A DNA stretch of 28,868 nt from Dehalococcoidia bacterium UBA6808 (GTDB lineage: Bacteria > Chloroflexota > Dehalococcoidia > GIF9 > UBA5629), in assembly GCA_002452695.1 (NCBI GenBank), contig DKFA01000020.1, positions 1 through 28,868 on the forward strand, written 5' to 3'. Both the position numbers and the translations under genes were made by a program. How positions within the stretch are numbered: position 1 is the first letter of the stretch; every line of letters starts with the position of its first letter. Below, in pieces: positions 8,156 through 15,891 of this stretch. The notes below the pieces were generated by a model. The model had not been told where the DNA came from, searched no databases, and saw only the letters and a list, made by a program, of their open reading frames with translations.

Positions 8156-9110
8156 ATCTTATCCTCGGATCGATATATGTATACAGGATGTCCGTTGCCA
8201 GGTTGATGAACAGCACCAGGAAAGTGCCGATCAGGGTAACGGCTACCACCACGGCATAGTCATTGGCAAAGATGGCGTTGAAAGACACCTGCCCCAGGCC
8301 GGGAATGCCGAAGACGATCTCCGTCAGGTAGGCGCCACCAAACACCACGCTGCCCAGGTCGAACATGATGATGGTCACCAACGGAAGCATGGCGTTGCTC
8401 AGCACGTGTTTGCCGATCACCACCCTCTCCGGCAGGCCTTTGGCGCGCGCTGTTGTTACGAACTCTTTGCGCATGTTGTCCAGCATCGATGAGCGCGTAT
8501 AGCGCACATAGCCCGCCAGCTCACCAATACTGAGGGTTATAACCGGAAGTATCAACTGGCGCAGATTCTCCAGCGACCAGATCGGATAGCTCGTATCGTA
8601 ATATGTCTTGAACCAGCCTAAATGAACGCCAAAGACCATGATCAACATCAGCCCCAGCCAGAAACCGGGAATGGAGATGCCGATAAAAGAGAAGATGGAA
8701 GCAGCATAATCGAACCTGGTATTTTGCTTCACTGCCGACAGTATGCCCAGGCCGATACCCAGCAATATTGCCACTATGGTCGAGAGCAGGATGAGTTGGA
8801 AAGAATATATCCAGTGCGAACCTATCAGGTCCATGACCGGGACCGAGGAACTGAACGACCAGCCCCAATTGCCCTGCAGCAGGTTGCCCATATAATCAAA
8901 ATATTGCTGATAGATGGGCTTGTCGAGTCCGTAGCGAGCTTCGATAGCCTGTTTGACCGATTCTATGTCCTGACCCCTGGCCGCAATATTAAGTATATAG
9001 CGGTCGACCGGAGAGGAAGGCCCCACACGAAGCAGTATGAACGTGACCGTCAGGATGCCCCACGCAATGATGATGCTGTAAAGGATACGTTTGACTAAAT
9101 AATTGCGCAT
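8148..9110 (-). CDS. oppB: Peptide ABC transporter permease, OppB/DppB type
   Basis: A 320-residue permease. Residues about 9-28 form the first membrane segment, with the FILLRVGPSSPVD signature of OppB proteins just after it. A large external region (YGLDKPIYQQYFDYMGNLL) precedes the core membrane segments. The coupling loop TARAKGLPERVVIGKHVLSN is intact, and ENIFGIPGLG-like residues (EIVFGIPGLGQ) follow. It pairs with the C-type permease to form the transmembrane pore. It starts 55 bases after the stop of the second binding protein, and a stem-loop occupies that gap. Confidence 0.93.
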   Translation of the reverse strand: MRNYLVKRILYSIIIAWGILTVTFILLRVGPSSPVDRYILNIAARGQDIESVKQAIEARYGLDKPIYQQYFDYMGNLLQGNWGWSFSSSVPVMDLIGSHWIYSFQLILLSTIVAILLGIGLGILSAVKQNTRFDYAASIFSFIGISIPGFWLGLMLIMVFGVHLGWFKTYYDTSYPIWSLENLRQLILPVITLSIGELAGYVRYTRSSMLDNMRKEFVTTARAKGLPERVVIGKHVLSNAMLPLVTIIMFDLGSVVFGGAYLTEIVFGIPGLGQVSFNAIFANDYAVVVAVTLIGTFLVLFINLATDILYTYIDPRIRYD

Positions 9111-9127
9111 CTGGCCATTGCGGCGCC

Positions 9128-9152
9128 GTATAAACCGCCGGGGCGTTTATAC
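9128..9152 (-). repeat. Intercistronic stem-loop between binding protein and permease genes
   Basis: GTATAAAC at 9128-9135 and GTTTATAC at 9145-9152 are perfect inverted repeats, and allowing one bulged base adds three more G-C pairs. The hairpin lies in the 55-base gap between the second binding-protein gene and oppB on their transcript. No T-run follows it in the direction of transcription, so it is more likely an mRNA-stabilising or partial-attenuation element than a full terminator. Such elements commonly keep binding-protein levels above permease levels. Confidence 0.55.
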
Positions 9153-9165
9153 CACTTTGATATCA

Positions 9166-10905
9166 TTATTCAAAACGCCACAGGTAACTATTATAACCCA
9201 TGTTGATGCCGGGCTCTATACCTTTAACATTCTTTTGAAAACCTATGTTAGCGCGTCTATAGACTAAAAAATCGACAGGCTGTTCTTCGGATATCAGCTT
9301 GGACAGCTCACCATAAATCTTTTGCCGCGCTTCTTTAGTCAAAGCATCTTTAGACTTCAGTTTATTAAACAAGGCGTCAATATCGCTATTGAAACAACCA
9401 AACGAATTAAGGCCACCATCGCTGGCATAAAAAACCGAACTGCCTGAAGGAGCGATGGGCACTGTGCCATGGGCCATCAGTGTTAGATCCCATGCCTCCT
9501 CACTAACTGCATTTGGTCCGTTGTTGTATCGCGGTTCCTGGCTGCTGCCCGGTTCTCTGTTCATCAAGTATTGTCTTACCAGTGTCGGCCATTGTACCCA
9601 TTTTACCTCGACGTCGATGCCAATGGCAGCAAGCTCCTGCTTGATCAATAGTGACATTGATTCAACGATATCTGTGCCCGGTGTAGTCACCAGAAGTAAT
9701 TTAACCTGTTTGCCTGATTTGTCCATTAATATATTGCTATCACCGTTTTTAGCATATTCATATCCCGCCGCCTTGAGCATTTCCATAGCTTCCTGCTTGC
9801 TGTTTAGAGGCGCAATACCAAGCTTGAGCACAGTATCATCGCTATACCAGGGCGAACTGGAGGGAATAAAGCTGAAGGCCGGTTCGCCAAAACCCAGGTA
9901 GATCTTCTTGATAATAGTGTCTTTTTCGATGGCCATGGAAATGGCCTGACGCACTTCCTTCTTACGCAGACCTTCCCAGCCATTATTCCTCTGGTTATAT
10001 CCAAGCAGATTGTAACCGCTCGTCGGAATTGTATAGACGTTTATTTTGCTCATTTGCTTGAATTTGGCCACATTGTGCGGTTCAATTCCGCTCATGGTTA
10101 TATCCCCGGCCTCCAGGGCTGCCTGCATTACTGCTGAAGTTCCGAACATCTTTGTCACATATTGCTCAAAGAAAGGGGCGCCATCTTGTTTGCCAAGGTA
10201 ATAATCCGGATTTCTTTCCACAACGAACTTGTCGTTTTTTAACCACTCGTTAAATTTATATGGCCCAAGATTGCCAGTATAGGAAAGGTCATTAAACTCT
10301 TTAGCCTGTGTGAATTTTTCAGCGTCGCCCTCATATTTGACTGCAATATTTTTAGGGTAGGGGATAAGGTTATACAAGGTATAAACAAATTCCGGTTGAA
10401 CTGTCTTACGTGAAACCGTAAATGTTGTTGGATTAACTACGGCAGGACTGACAAAGACCTTCTTACCTTCTACTTCTTCCATCCAGTAATCCCTGTAGTT
10501 GTAACTCAACCAATCTGAGAACATCAGGTTTTTCATTGTATACACATAATCTTCGGCTGTAACCGGCGATCCGTCACTCCATTTGAGATCATCCCGTATG
10601 GTTATGGTATAAACAAGACCATCAGGGGACACTTCAATATCCCGGGCAAGGCATCGCAATATTACGTTGAATTCATTATCATAAGTTGCCAGCGAATCCA
10701 AAGTAAAACCGATATAGTTGAGAGATGGGCCGTCGGCAGCCAACAACAAATTTAGTGTCTCCCCCTCTCCGCTAGCTTCGGTTCCTTCAATGAAAACGCC
10801 TTTGGCTGTCTGTGAGACCCCCGGACCGGAAACGCAGCCAGCCAGAGGAAGTACGGTCAATACTGCCGCCAGCAAAATGGGGAAACGCTTATTCAATCCA
10901 ATCAT
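9166..10905 (-). CDS. Peptide-type ABC substrate-binding lipoprotein (SBP family 5), copy 2
   Basis: A 579-residue extracytoplasmic solute-binding protein. The N-terminus has a basic start, a hydrophobic stretch and the lipobox LAGC, with the lipid-anchored cysteine at 24. The family 5 signature SPDGLVYTITIRDDLKWSDG is followed by TAEDYVYT. Further typical parts are NPDYYLG, and GLRKKEVRQAISMAIEK in the second lobe. Its length is normal for DppA/OppA-like proteins. It should capture the solute and deliver it to the B/C permeases. It lies 44 bases downstream of a close paralogue of nearly the same length. The substrate is unknown; peptides are the default guess, but family 5 also binds nickel complexes, sugars and other solutes. 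Confidence 0.92.
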   Translation of the reverse strand: MIGLNKRFPILLAAVLTVLPLAGCVSGPGVSQTAKGVFIEGTEASGEGETLNLLLAADGPSLNYIGFTLDSLATYDNEFNVILRCLARDIEVSPDGLVYTITIRDDLKWSDGSPVTAEDYVYTMKNLMFSDWLSYNYRDYWMEEVEGKKVFVSPAVVNPTTFTVSRKTVQPEFVYTLYNLIPYPKNIAVKYEGDAEKFTQAKEFNDLSYTGNLGPYKFNEWLKNDKFVVERNPDYYLGKQDGAPFFEQYVTKMFGTSAVMQAALEAGDITMSGIEPHNVAKFKQMSKINVYTIPTSGYNLLGYNQRNNGWEGLRKKEVRQAISMAIEKDTIIKKIYLGFGEPAFSFIPSSSPWYSDDTVLKLGIAPLNSKQEAMEMLKAAGYEYAKNGDSNILMDKSGKQVKLLLVTTPGTDIVESMSLLIKQELAAIGIDVEVKWVQWPTLVRQYLMNREPGSSQEPRYNNGPNAVSEEAWDLTLMAHGTVPIAPSGSSVFYASDGGLNSFGCFNSDIDALFNKLKSKDALTKEARQKIYGELSKLISEEQPVDFLVYRRANIGFQKNVKGIEPGINMGYNSYLWRFE

Positions 10906-10949
10906 ACGCAGTTTACATCTCGATCAATTCCCGTCAGCCCTGCGCCGTA

Positions 10950-12683
10950 CTATTCAAAGTACCAGAACTGATTGTTGTAATAGACGTTGATGCCCGGCTC
11001 AACGCCTTTCACATTCTTATTGAAAGCGTAGTTATCCTTGTAGAACAGCAGAAAATCGACGGGCTGATCATCCGAGATCAATTTGGCAATCTCGCTATAA
11101 ACCTTCTTCTTGCCCTCCAGTGTGATTGCCTCGGAAGAGTAAGCTCTGGCAAACAGGGCATCGGCCTCATCGTTGAAATAACCGTAGATATTAAACCTTC
11201 CTTTGGTGGTGAAGAACTCTGAACTGCCGTTCATGGCCAACGCGTTGGCGTGCGAGGAGAGGATGGCCAGATCCCAGGGCTGGTTGCTGACCGCCTTGGG
11301 GCCGTTGTTGAAAGCAGGAGCCTGTTCGCTTCCCGGGATTTTGTTCATCAGGCCGTCCATAAATAATATCTGCCTCGTGGAGAATTTGGGATTGATATCA
11401 AGGCCGATCTGCATGAGATTACCCCTGATGATAATGCCCAAATTCTGCTCGAAATCGCTCTCCATATCCAGCAGAAAATTCAGCTTGATCGGTTTACCTT
11501 CTTTATCTACGAACTTCATTGTCCCATCAATCATTTTCTGCTCATAGCCGGCGCTCTTGATAAGATCGATGGCTTTCTGCGCATCTTCGGCGGCGTTCAT
11601 TCCGAACTTGTTAAGCACACTCTCGTTATACAGGGGAGAATACGGCGGTATAAAGCTGAAGGCGGGGTCGGCATAACCAAGATACATGGTCTGTATTATC
11701 ATAGGTTTGTCGATCACCATCGAGATAGCCTGGCGGACCCTGACATCCCTGAGGCCTTCCCAGCCATTGTCGCGCTGATTATAGGCAAGATATACATAAT
11801 AGCCTGTAGGGATGGTATAGACATTAAACTTGCCTTCACTGCGAAAAGTGTTAGCGACCTGCGGCTCCACAAAAGCAAAGGAGATCCTGTCAGCGCTGAG
11901 CGCATCATAGATCAACTGCTGCAGGCCGAAAGGCTTGATGGTATATTTCTCAAAATAGGGCGCCCCTGTCGACTTGCCCAGGTAGTAATCGGGGTTGCGT
12001 TTCATAACAAAGCCCTCGCTGCTGTTCCAGGAAACAGGCTTATACGCTCCCAGATTGCCGGTGTAACTCATATTGACCAGTTCGGGGGCCTGGGAAAAAT
12101 CTTCTGCCGCGTTCTCGTAGTGTATAACTATATTTTTAGGGTAGGGCATCAGCTCATAAATCGTGTAAACAAAATCAGGATCGACTGTCTTCCTGACCAC
12201 TTTAAACGTGCTATCGTTGACTTTTTCAGGGCTGACAAATACTGCCTTGCCGTCCACCATCTCCTGCCACTTCGAGCTGTCAGCGCACTTTATCCAATCT
12301 GCAAACATAATATTCTTCAAAGTGTAAACATAATCTTCGGCAGTGACCGCGGAGCCGTCCGACCATCTCAGGTCATTACGGATCGTGACTGTGTAGGTCA
12401 GACCGTCTGCTGAAACGTCGATATCCCTGGCCAGGCAACGCAATTGCAGCGTGAACTTGTTATCGAAAACAGCCAGGGGATCAACCATAAAACTGGCATA
12501 CCTTTTTGAGGCGCCATCGTCGGTGGCAATAATCCAGTTGAGCGTCTGGGCATCCTCTCCAAGTATCCCTTCCACAAATGACCCCTTGACGCTGTGAAGC
12601 TGTTGCGAAGATGAAACTGAGCAGGCCGGGAGCGCCAGCACAAGCAATACTGCCACCCACAGCAGATTAAATAGCTTTTTCAT
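10950..12683 (-). CDS. Peptide-type ABC substrate-binding lipoprotein (SBP family 5), copy 1
   Basis: A 577-residue paralogue of the next gene, and the first gene of the transporter operon. The signal peptide ends in the lipobox LPAC with the anchored cysteine at 21. The family signature ADGLTYTVTIRNDLRWSDG and TAEDYVYT match the paralogue, as do NPDYYLGKSTGAPYFEKY and LRDVRVRQAISM. A 17-base stretch is identical in the two genes (12130-12146 and 10346-10362), within the conserved PYPKNI codons. The start is supported by a GAGGAG ribosome binding site at 12689-12694, five bases before the ATG. The central and C-terminal lobes differ more between the copies, which suggests the two proteins feed different solutes to one permease. 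Confidence 0.92.
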   Translation of the reverse strand: MKKLFNLLWVAVLLVLALPACSVSSSQQLHSVKGSFVEGILGEDAQTLNWIIATDDGASKRYASFMVDPLAVFDNKFTLQLRCLARDIDVSADGLTYTVTIRNDLRWSDGSAVTAEDYVYTLKNIMFADWIKCADSSKWQEMVDGKAVFVSPEKVNDSTFKVVRKTVDPDFVYTIYELMPYPKNIVIHYENAAEDFSQAPELVNMSYTGNLGAYKPVSWNSSEGFVMKRNPDYYLGKSTGAPYFEKYTIKPFGLQQLIYDALSADRISFAFVEPQVANTFRSEGKFNVYTIPTGYYVYLAYNQRDNGWEGLRDVRVRQAISMVIDKPMIIQTMYLGYADPAFSFIPPYSPLYNESVLNKFGMNAAEDAQKAIDLIKSAGYEQKMIDGTMKFVDKEGKPIKLNFLLDMESDFEQNLGIIIRGNLMQIGLDINPKFSTRQILFMDGLMNKIPGSEQAPAFNNGPKAVSNQPWDLAILSSHANALAMNGSSEFFTTKGRFNIYGYFNDEADALFARAYSSEAITLEGKKKVYSEIAKLISDDQPVDFLLFYKDNYAFNKNVKGVEPGINVYYNNQFWYFE

Positions 12684-12907
12684 AACTACTCCTCAAAGAC
12701 AATTATATATATAACGCATTATTTCCGGTTTGGTTTCAGGATCCCGAAGCCGCTCACTCCGTCAAAAATACACCCTGTCACACCTTTACTCTGCGACCGG
12801 GGATCGATGGCGCCGGCGGAATTTTTCATGAAATCGGGAAAGCGGTCCAACCCTTATAGCCTCGCAGGGCGAATAAAAATACGTAATATACTATCACAAA
12901 CCCACAA
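12684..12907. other. Non-coding region upstream of the transporter operon
   Basis: A 224-base gap between the radical SAM gene and the transporter operon, both on the minus strand. It holds the ribosome binding site of the first binding-protein gene (12689-12694) and a very AT-rich patch at 12701-12716 that includes a TATAAT on the minus strand. No matching -35 element is at the right distance, and that TATAAT is too close to the ribosome binding site to be a convincing -10. I see no clear terminator for the radical SAM gene and no riboswitch fold that I recognise. Confidence 0.4.
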
Positions 12908-14122
12908 TCAAATGAAGCGCTGTTTGATACCTTCGATCAGCTCATCGACCTTCTCGGTGGTATAGGCGCCCACTTTGCACATGGCCTCATCCACCCGGTA
13001 ATACTTGTCAGCGTCGTAAAGGTCATTCAGCCTTTCGTAAATGCCGGCCCGCCTGCCCAGGCGGAAATTCAGCCGCTCTTTAAGAGGCATATTGAGATAG
13101 CGGTTCACTGTATCCAGACAGGCCTGTTTGGACTCGGGGAACCTGCCTTCCAGCTCGGGCAAGAGGTTCAGGATATGATCGCTCTTCAACACACCGGTAA
13201 AATCCAGCCTGCTGATGAATTCACCGATCTCCTTGATAATCTCGTCTTCGTCCATCATTTCAAACTCTCCGGACTGCACTCTGGCCCACATATCGAGCGA
13301 TTCGTTCAGCATCAGCGTGCGCAGCCGTATAAAGTCCGGGTTGATTGCATTAAGGACACGCGCCGATTCGGCTACATGCTCCTGCCATAATTTCCTGCCG
13401 CCCAGTCCCGGCATGTAATACTCGGAAAGCTCGATGCCGGCCTCTTTTATGTTTCTGCCGCCCTTGATATGGTCCTCGCTGGTCATGCCCTTGTTAACCA
13501 ACTGCAGCACCGCATCACAGCCGCTCTCCATGCCCACGTGGATGCGTGTCAAACCCGCTTCATGTATTTGTTTCATCTCATCCGGTGTCTTTTTGGCAGC
13601 AGTCTTGGAACGGCAATACGAAGTAATGCGGTCGATTTCAGGGAATGTCTTCTTAAGCATGGTCACCAGCCTGATTAAGTCAGGGGTACGCATAATAATG
13701 GTATTGGCGTCCTGCAGGAAGGCAGAACGGCCTCCTGCATACTGCCATAACGCCACCTGTCTGACACTATCATTGACAGAGACCTGGTTATAAACATAGG
13801 CAGCCATGTCACGCACCCTGCCTGCATAGCCGTTTAAAAATGCGATTTCTTTAATCCCGTCAGTAATCCTTTTAGCCTGTTCGATGTCTTTGATTACATC
13901 TTCCACCGGGCGCAATTCGAACTTCTCTCCTTTATAGGTGTGACAGAACTCACAGCGGTTCCAGGGACAGTTGCGTGTAGCTCTGATTAAAAGAGAATAT
14001 GCCTCGCTGGGTGGTCTGATCGGGCCAGTTTCAAAACGGAGTTTGTTTAGCTCTTTCCAGTCCATACAATCCATAATTGTAATGCCGGCAGGCGCAGGGG
14101 GTGAAATCTGCCCTTTTCCCAT
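12908..14122 (-). CDS. Radical SAM enzyme of unknown substrate
   Basis: A 404-residue radical SAM protein. The cluster cysteines are C52, C57 and C60 in NCPWNRCEFC, a C-x4-C-x2-C spacing seen in many uncharacterised radical SAM proteins (often written GCPxNxCTFC) rather than the textbook C-x3-C-x2-C. GLTRIHVGMESGCDAVLQLV and EYYMPGLGG are typical of the Elp3/HemN-like TIM barrel. There is no B12-binding, TRAM or obvious second cluster domain. The C-terminal ~100 residues are helical. The start is uncertain: ATG at 14122 gives 16 residues of weakly conserved look, while ATG at 14074 or 14065 would begin just before the conserved ELNKLRFETGPIRPPSEAYS segment. None has a good ribosome binding site. 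The gene is divergent from a HAD phosphatase. No substrate can be assigned. Confidence 0.85.
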   Translation of the reverse strand: MGKGQISPPAPAGITIMDCMDWKELNKLRFETGPIRPPSEAYSLLIRATRNCPWNRCEFCHTYKGEKFELRPVEDVIKDIEQAKRITDGIKEIAFLNGYAGRVRDMAAYVYNQVSVNDSVRQVALWQYAGGRSAFLQDANTIIMRTPDLIRLVTMLKKTFPEIDRITSYCRSKTAAKKTPDEMKQIHEAGLTRIHVGMESGCDAVLQLVNKGMTSEDHIKGGRNIKEAGIELSEYYMPGLGGRKLWQEHVAESARVLNAINPDFIRLRTLMLNESLDMWARVQSGEFEMMDEDEIIKEIGEFISRLDFTGVLKSDHILNLLPELEGRFPESKQACLDTVNRYLNMPLKERLNFRLGRRAGIYERLNDLYDADKYYRVDEAMCKVGAYTTEKVDELIEGIKQRFI

Positions 14123-14133
14123 GCAGGAAAATA

Positions 14134-14802
14134 ATGATACAATTTTTTCGCTGGTCTATGAACGCTGATATCAAAGTCATCTCTTTCGATGTTGAGGGCA
14201 CCCTTGTAACGACGGAGTTCAGCTACGCCATCTGGTTTGAAATGATTCCGCAGCGCTACGCGGTACGGCACGGGCTGGAATTCGAGGAAGCTACACGGGA
14301 GATCCGTAAAGCCTATGACAGCGTGGGCGACCAGCGCCTGGAATGGTACGATGTCCAGTACTGGTTCACACGTTTTGACCTGGGCCGGGCAGATATCGCC
14401 ATGGAGATGTTCCAGGACAGGGTCAACTACTTCCCCGAGACGAGCAGAGTCCTGCAGCGCCTGGGGCGCGATTACAAGCTCAGCGTGGCCTCAGGATCGC
14501 CCCGGCCTTTCCTCAAGCACCTGCTGCGTGATATCGAGCATAACTTCTCCTCGGTCTTCTCTTCCACGACCGATTTCCAGCAGGTCAAGACCGCCGATTT
14601 CTACCGCTCCATGTGCCGCCGGCTGGGAGTCGAACCGGGGCAGGTGGCACATGTAGGGGATAATCTGCAGTTCGACTTCAATGAACCGGCCAGCATCGGC
14701 ATCTATTCCTTCCACCTTGACCGCGAAGGAGAGACGGGCAACCCCGCAGCTCTACGCAACCTCGAGCAACTGGCAGGGCTTTTGGACAGCATTAAAGTTT
14801 GA
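14134..14802 (+). CDS. HAD-superfamily phosphohydrolase
   Basis: A 222-residue HAD hydrolase. Motif I is FDVEGTL with nucleophile D19; the residue two after it is E21 where most phosphatases have D, as in the enolase-phosphatase branch (DIEGT). Motif II is VASGSP, motif III K lies in QQVKTADFY, and motif IV is VGDNLQFDF, so all other catalytic parts are present. A cap domain sits between motifs I and II. The ATG at 14134 is chosen because AGGA at 14125-14128 precedes it by five bases. The ATG at 14158 is also reasonable by homology, and a GTG at 14101 is less likely. It is followed 24 bases later by an MBL-fold gene and probably cotranscribed. The substrate is unknown. Confidence 0.85.
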   Translation: MIQFFRWSMNADIKVISFDVEGTLVTTEFSYAIWFEMIPQRYAVRHGLEFEEATREIRKAYDSVGDQRLEWYDVQYWFTRFDLGRADIAMEMFQDRVNYFPETSRVLQRLGRDYKLSVASGSPRPFLKHLLRDIEHNFSSVFSSTTDFQQVKTADFYRSMCRRLGVEPGQVAHVGDNLQFDFNEPASIGIYSFHLDREGETGNPAALRNLEQLAGLLDSIKV

Positions 14803-14826
14803 TACTATTAAGGGGGAGGTAAAGAT

Positions 14827-15678
14827 ATGACGGTAAAGATCACAACTCTGATGGAAAATACATCGGGTGCGCCTTTTATCTGCGGTGAATGGGGCCTGAG
14901 CATGCTGGTCGAGACTGACGAAAACACCTTTCTGTTCGACACCGGTCCCAGCGAGCGCATCATCGAGAATGCCCAGCGGCTGGGTGTTGACCTGTCCAAA
15001 ATCGATAAGATAGCGCTCAGCCACGGCCATTACGATCACACCGGCGGCCTGCAGGCCGTGCTGATCAACCTGCTTGAATCGGGGGCCAAACCTGACGGCA
15101 TCGAAATAATAGCCCATCCCGATATCTTCCAGCCCAAGTTCGTACATATCAAGGACGCAGTTACTCGTGATATCGGCATCCCGTTTGCCCGCGAAGAGCT
15201 GGAAGCGCTCGGCGCACGCTTTAACCTCTCTCCCGATCCTGTGCAGATCAACAGCTTCACTACCACAACCGGCGAAATAGCCACCACTACAGAGTACGAA
15301 CAAATAGAAGCTACCTTGCACACGAAAAAGGGGGACCAATACGTGCCGGACGAACTGGCCGATGACCTGAGTGTGATCATAAAAACAGAAAAGGGGTTGA
15401 TCGTATTACTGGGCTGCGCGCACCGCGGCATCATCAATACGCTTAATCATGCCCGCCAACAAACAGGAATTGAGAAAATTTATGCCGTTATCGGCGGCAC
15501 ACACCTGATCGGCGCCAGCCGTCAACGGATCGATGCCACCATCGCCGCGCTGAAAGAAATGAAAATCGAGAAAATCGGCGCGTCGCACTGCACCGGCCTG
15601 GCGGCAGCCGCGCTGTTGGCCAACGCGTTTAAGGACGCCTTCTTTTTCAACAACGCCGGCACCAGGACTGTACTGTAA
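14827..15678 (+). CDS. MBL-fold metallohydrolase, COG1237-like
   Basis: A 283-residue metallo-beta-lactamase-fold protein. The metal-binding motif is SHGHYDHTGG with HGHYDH at 66-71. Later ligands are likely in LLGCAHRGIINTL and GGTHLIGAS. The start (about residues 1-40: MENTSG, GEWGLSMLVE, LFDTGPS) is characteristic of the group often annotated as the dihydropterin ribofuranosyl-aminobenzene phosphate synthase family (archaeal MJ0301 type). That name is rarely verified in bacteria. A strong GGGGGAGG ribosome binding site at 14812-14819 fixes the ATG at 14827. Its actual substrate is unknown. It may share a transcript with the HAD phosphatase upstream. Confidence 0.88.
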   Translation: MTVKITTLMENTSGAPFICGEWGLSMLVETDENTFLFDTGPSERIIENAQRLGVDLSKIDKIALSHGHYDHTGGLQAVLINLLESGAKPDGIEIIAHPDIFQPKFVHIKDAVTRDIGIPFAREELEALGARFNLSPDPVQINSFTTTTGEIATTTEYEQIEATLHTKKGDQYVPDELADDLSVIIKTEKGLIVLLGCAHRGIINTLNHARQQTGIEKIYAVIGGTHLIGASRQRIDATIAALKEMKIEKIGASHCTGLAAAALLANAFKDAFFFNNAGTRTVL

Positions 15679-15716
15679 GCTTTGATATTCAAATATTGAA
15701 CATGATCCATTGATAT

Positions 15717-15749
15717 TAGCTATTTAATCATTACGTCATTAAATAGCTA
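15717..15749. repeat. Perfect 12-bp inverted repeat in the island leader
   Basis: TAGCTATTTAAT at 15717-15728 is exactly inverted at 15738-15749 with a 9-base spacer. It lies 38 bases after the MBL-fold stop and about 140 bases before the ATPase start. The stem is AT-rich and has no T-run after it, so a classical intrinsic terminator is doubtful. A dyad operator for a dimeric DNA-binding protein, or a scar or border of the inserted island, are alternatives. Confidence 0.6.
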
Positions 15750-15774
15750 TCAGTAAAAACCGCTAAATATCTTC

Positions 15775-15813
15775 TTACGACTCTTCTATTTTTCGAATTA
15801 TAATGATATCATT
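15775..15813 (+). promoter_or_regulatory. Candidate promoter with overlapping palindromic operator for the ATPase/DUF4276 pair
   Basis: A perfect TATAAT is at 15799-15804, with TTACGA (3 of 6 to the -35 consensus) at 15775-15780 and an 18-base spacer. AATGATATCATT at 15802-15813 is a perfect 12-base palindrome overlapping the -10 end and the likely start site, where a repressor would block transcription. The leader to the ATG at 15892 would be about 80 bases and contains another inverted repeat (15820-15857). Confidence 0.45.
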
Positions 15814-15819
15814 GCCATA

Positions 15820-15857
15820 ATAAAACCAGTGAAAGACCAAGCGTGCAGTGGTTTTAT
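15820..15857 (+). repeat. Stem-loop in the leader of the ATPase gene
   Basis: ATAAAACCA at 15820-15828 is inverted as TGGTTTTAT at 15849-15857, with a 20-base loop in which a few further pairs are possible. It lies between the candidate promoter and the ribosome binding site (GAGGTGA, 15881-15887), so it would be transcribed and could form a 5' leader hairpin. Function unknown. Confidence 0.45.
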
Positions 15858-15891
15858 GTATCCAATTTAGGGACGATCATGAGGTGATGAG

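Noticed and set aside
8622..9098. 158-codon frame on the plus strand opposite the permease B gene
   Set aside because: The product is low in hydrophobic structure and matches nothing, and the opposite strand is a clear permease. It is a shadow frame.
9128..9152. Stem-loop as a full intrinsic terminator
   Set aside because: No T-run follows on the transcribed strand, and the permease genes downstream need to be read through.
12702..12707. TATAAT on the minus strand as a promoter of the transporter operon
   Set aside because: The transcript would begin at or inside the ribosome binding site, and there is no -35 element at the right distance.
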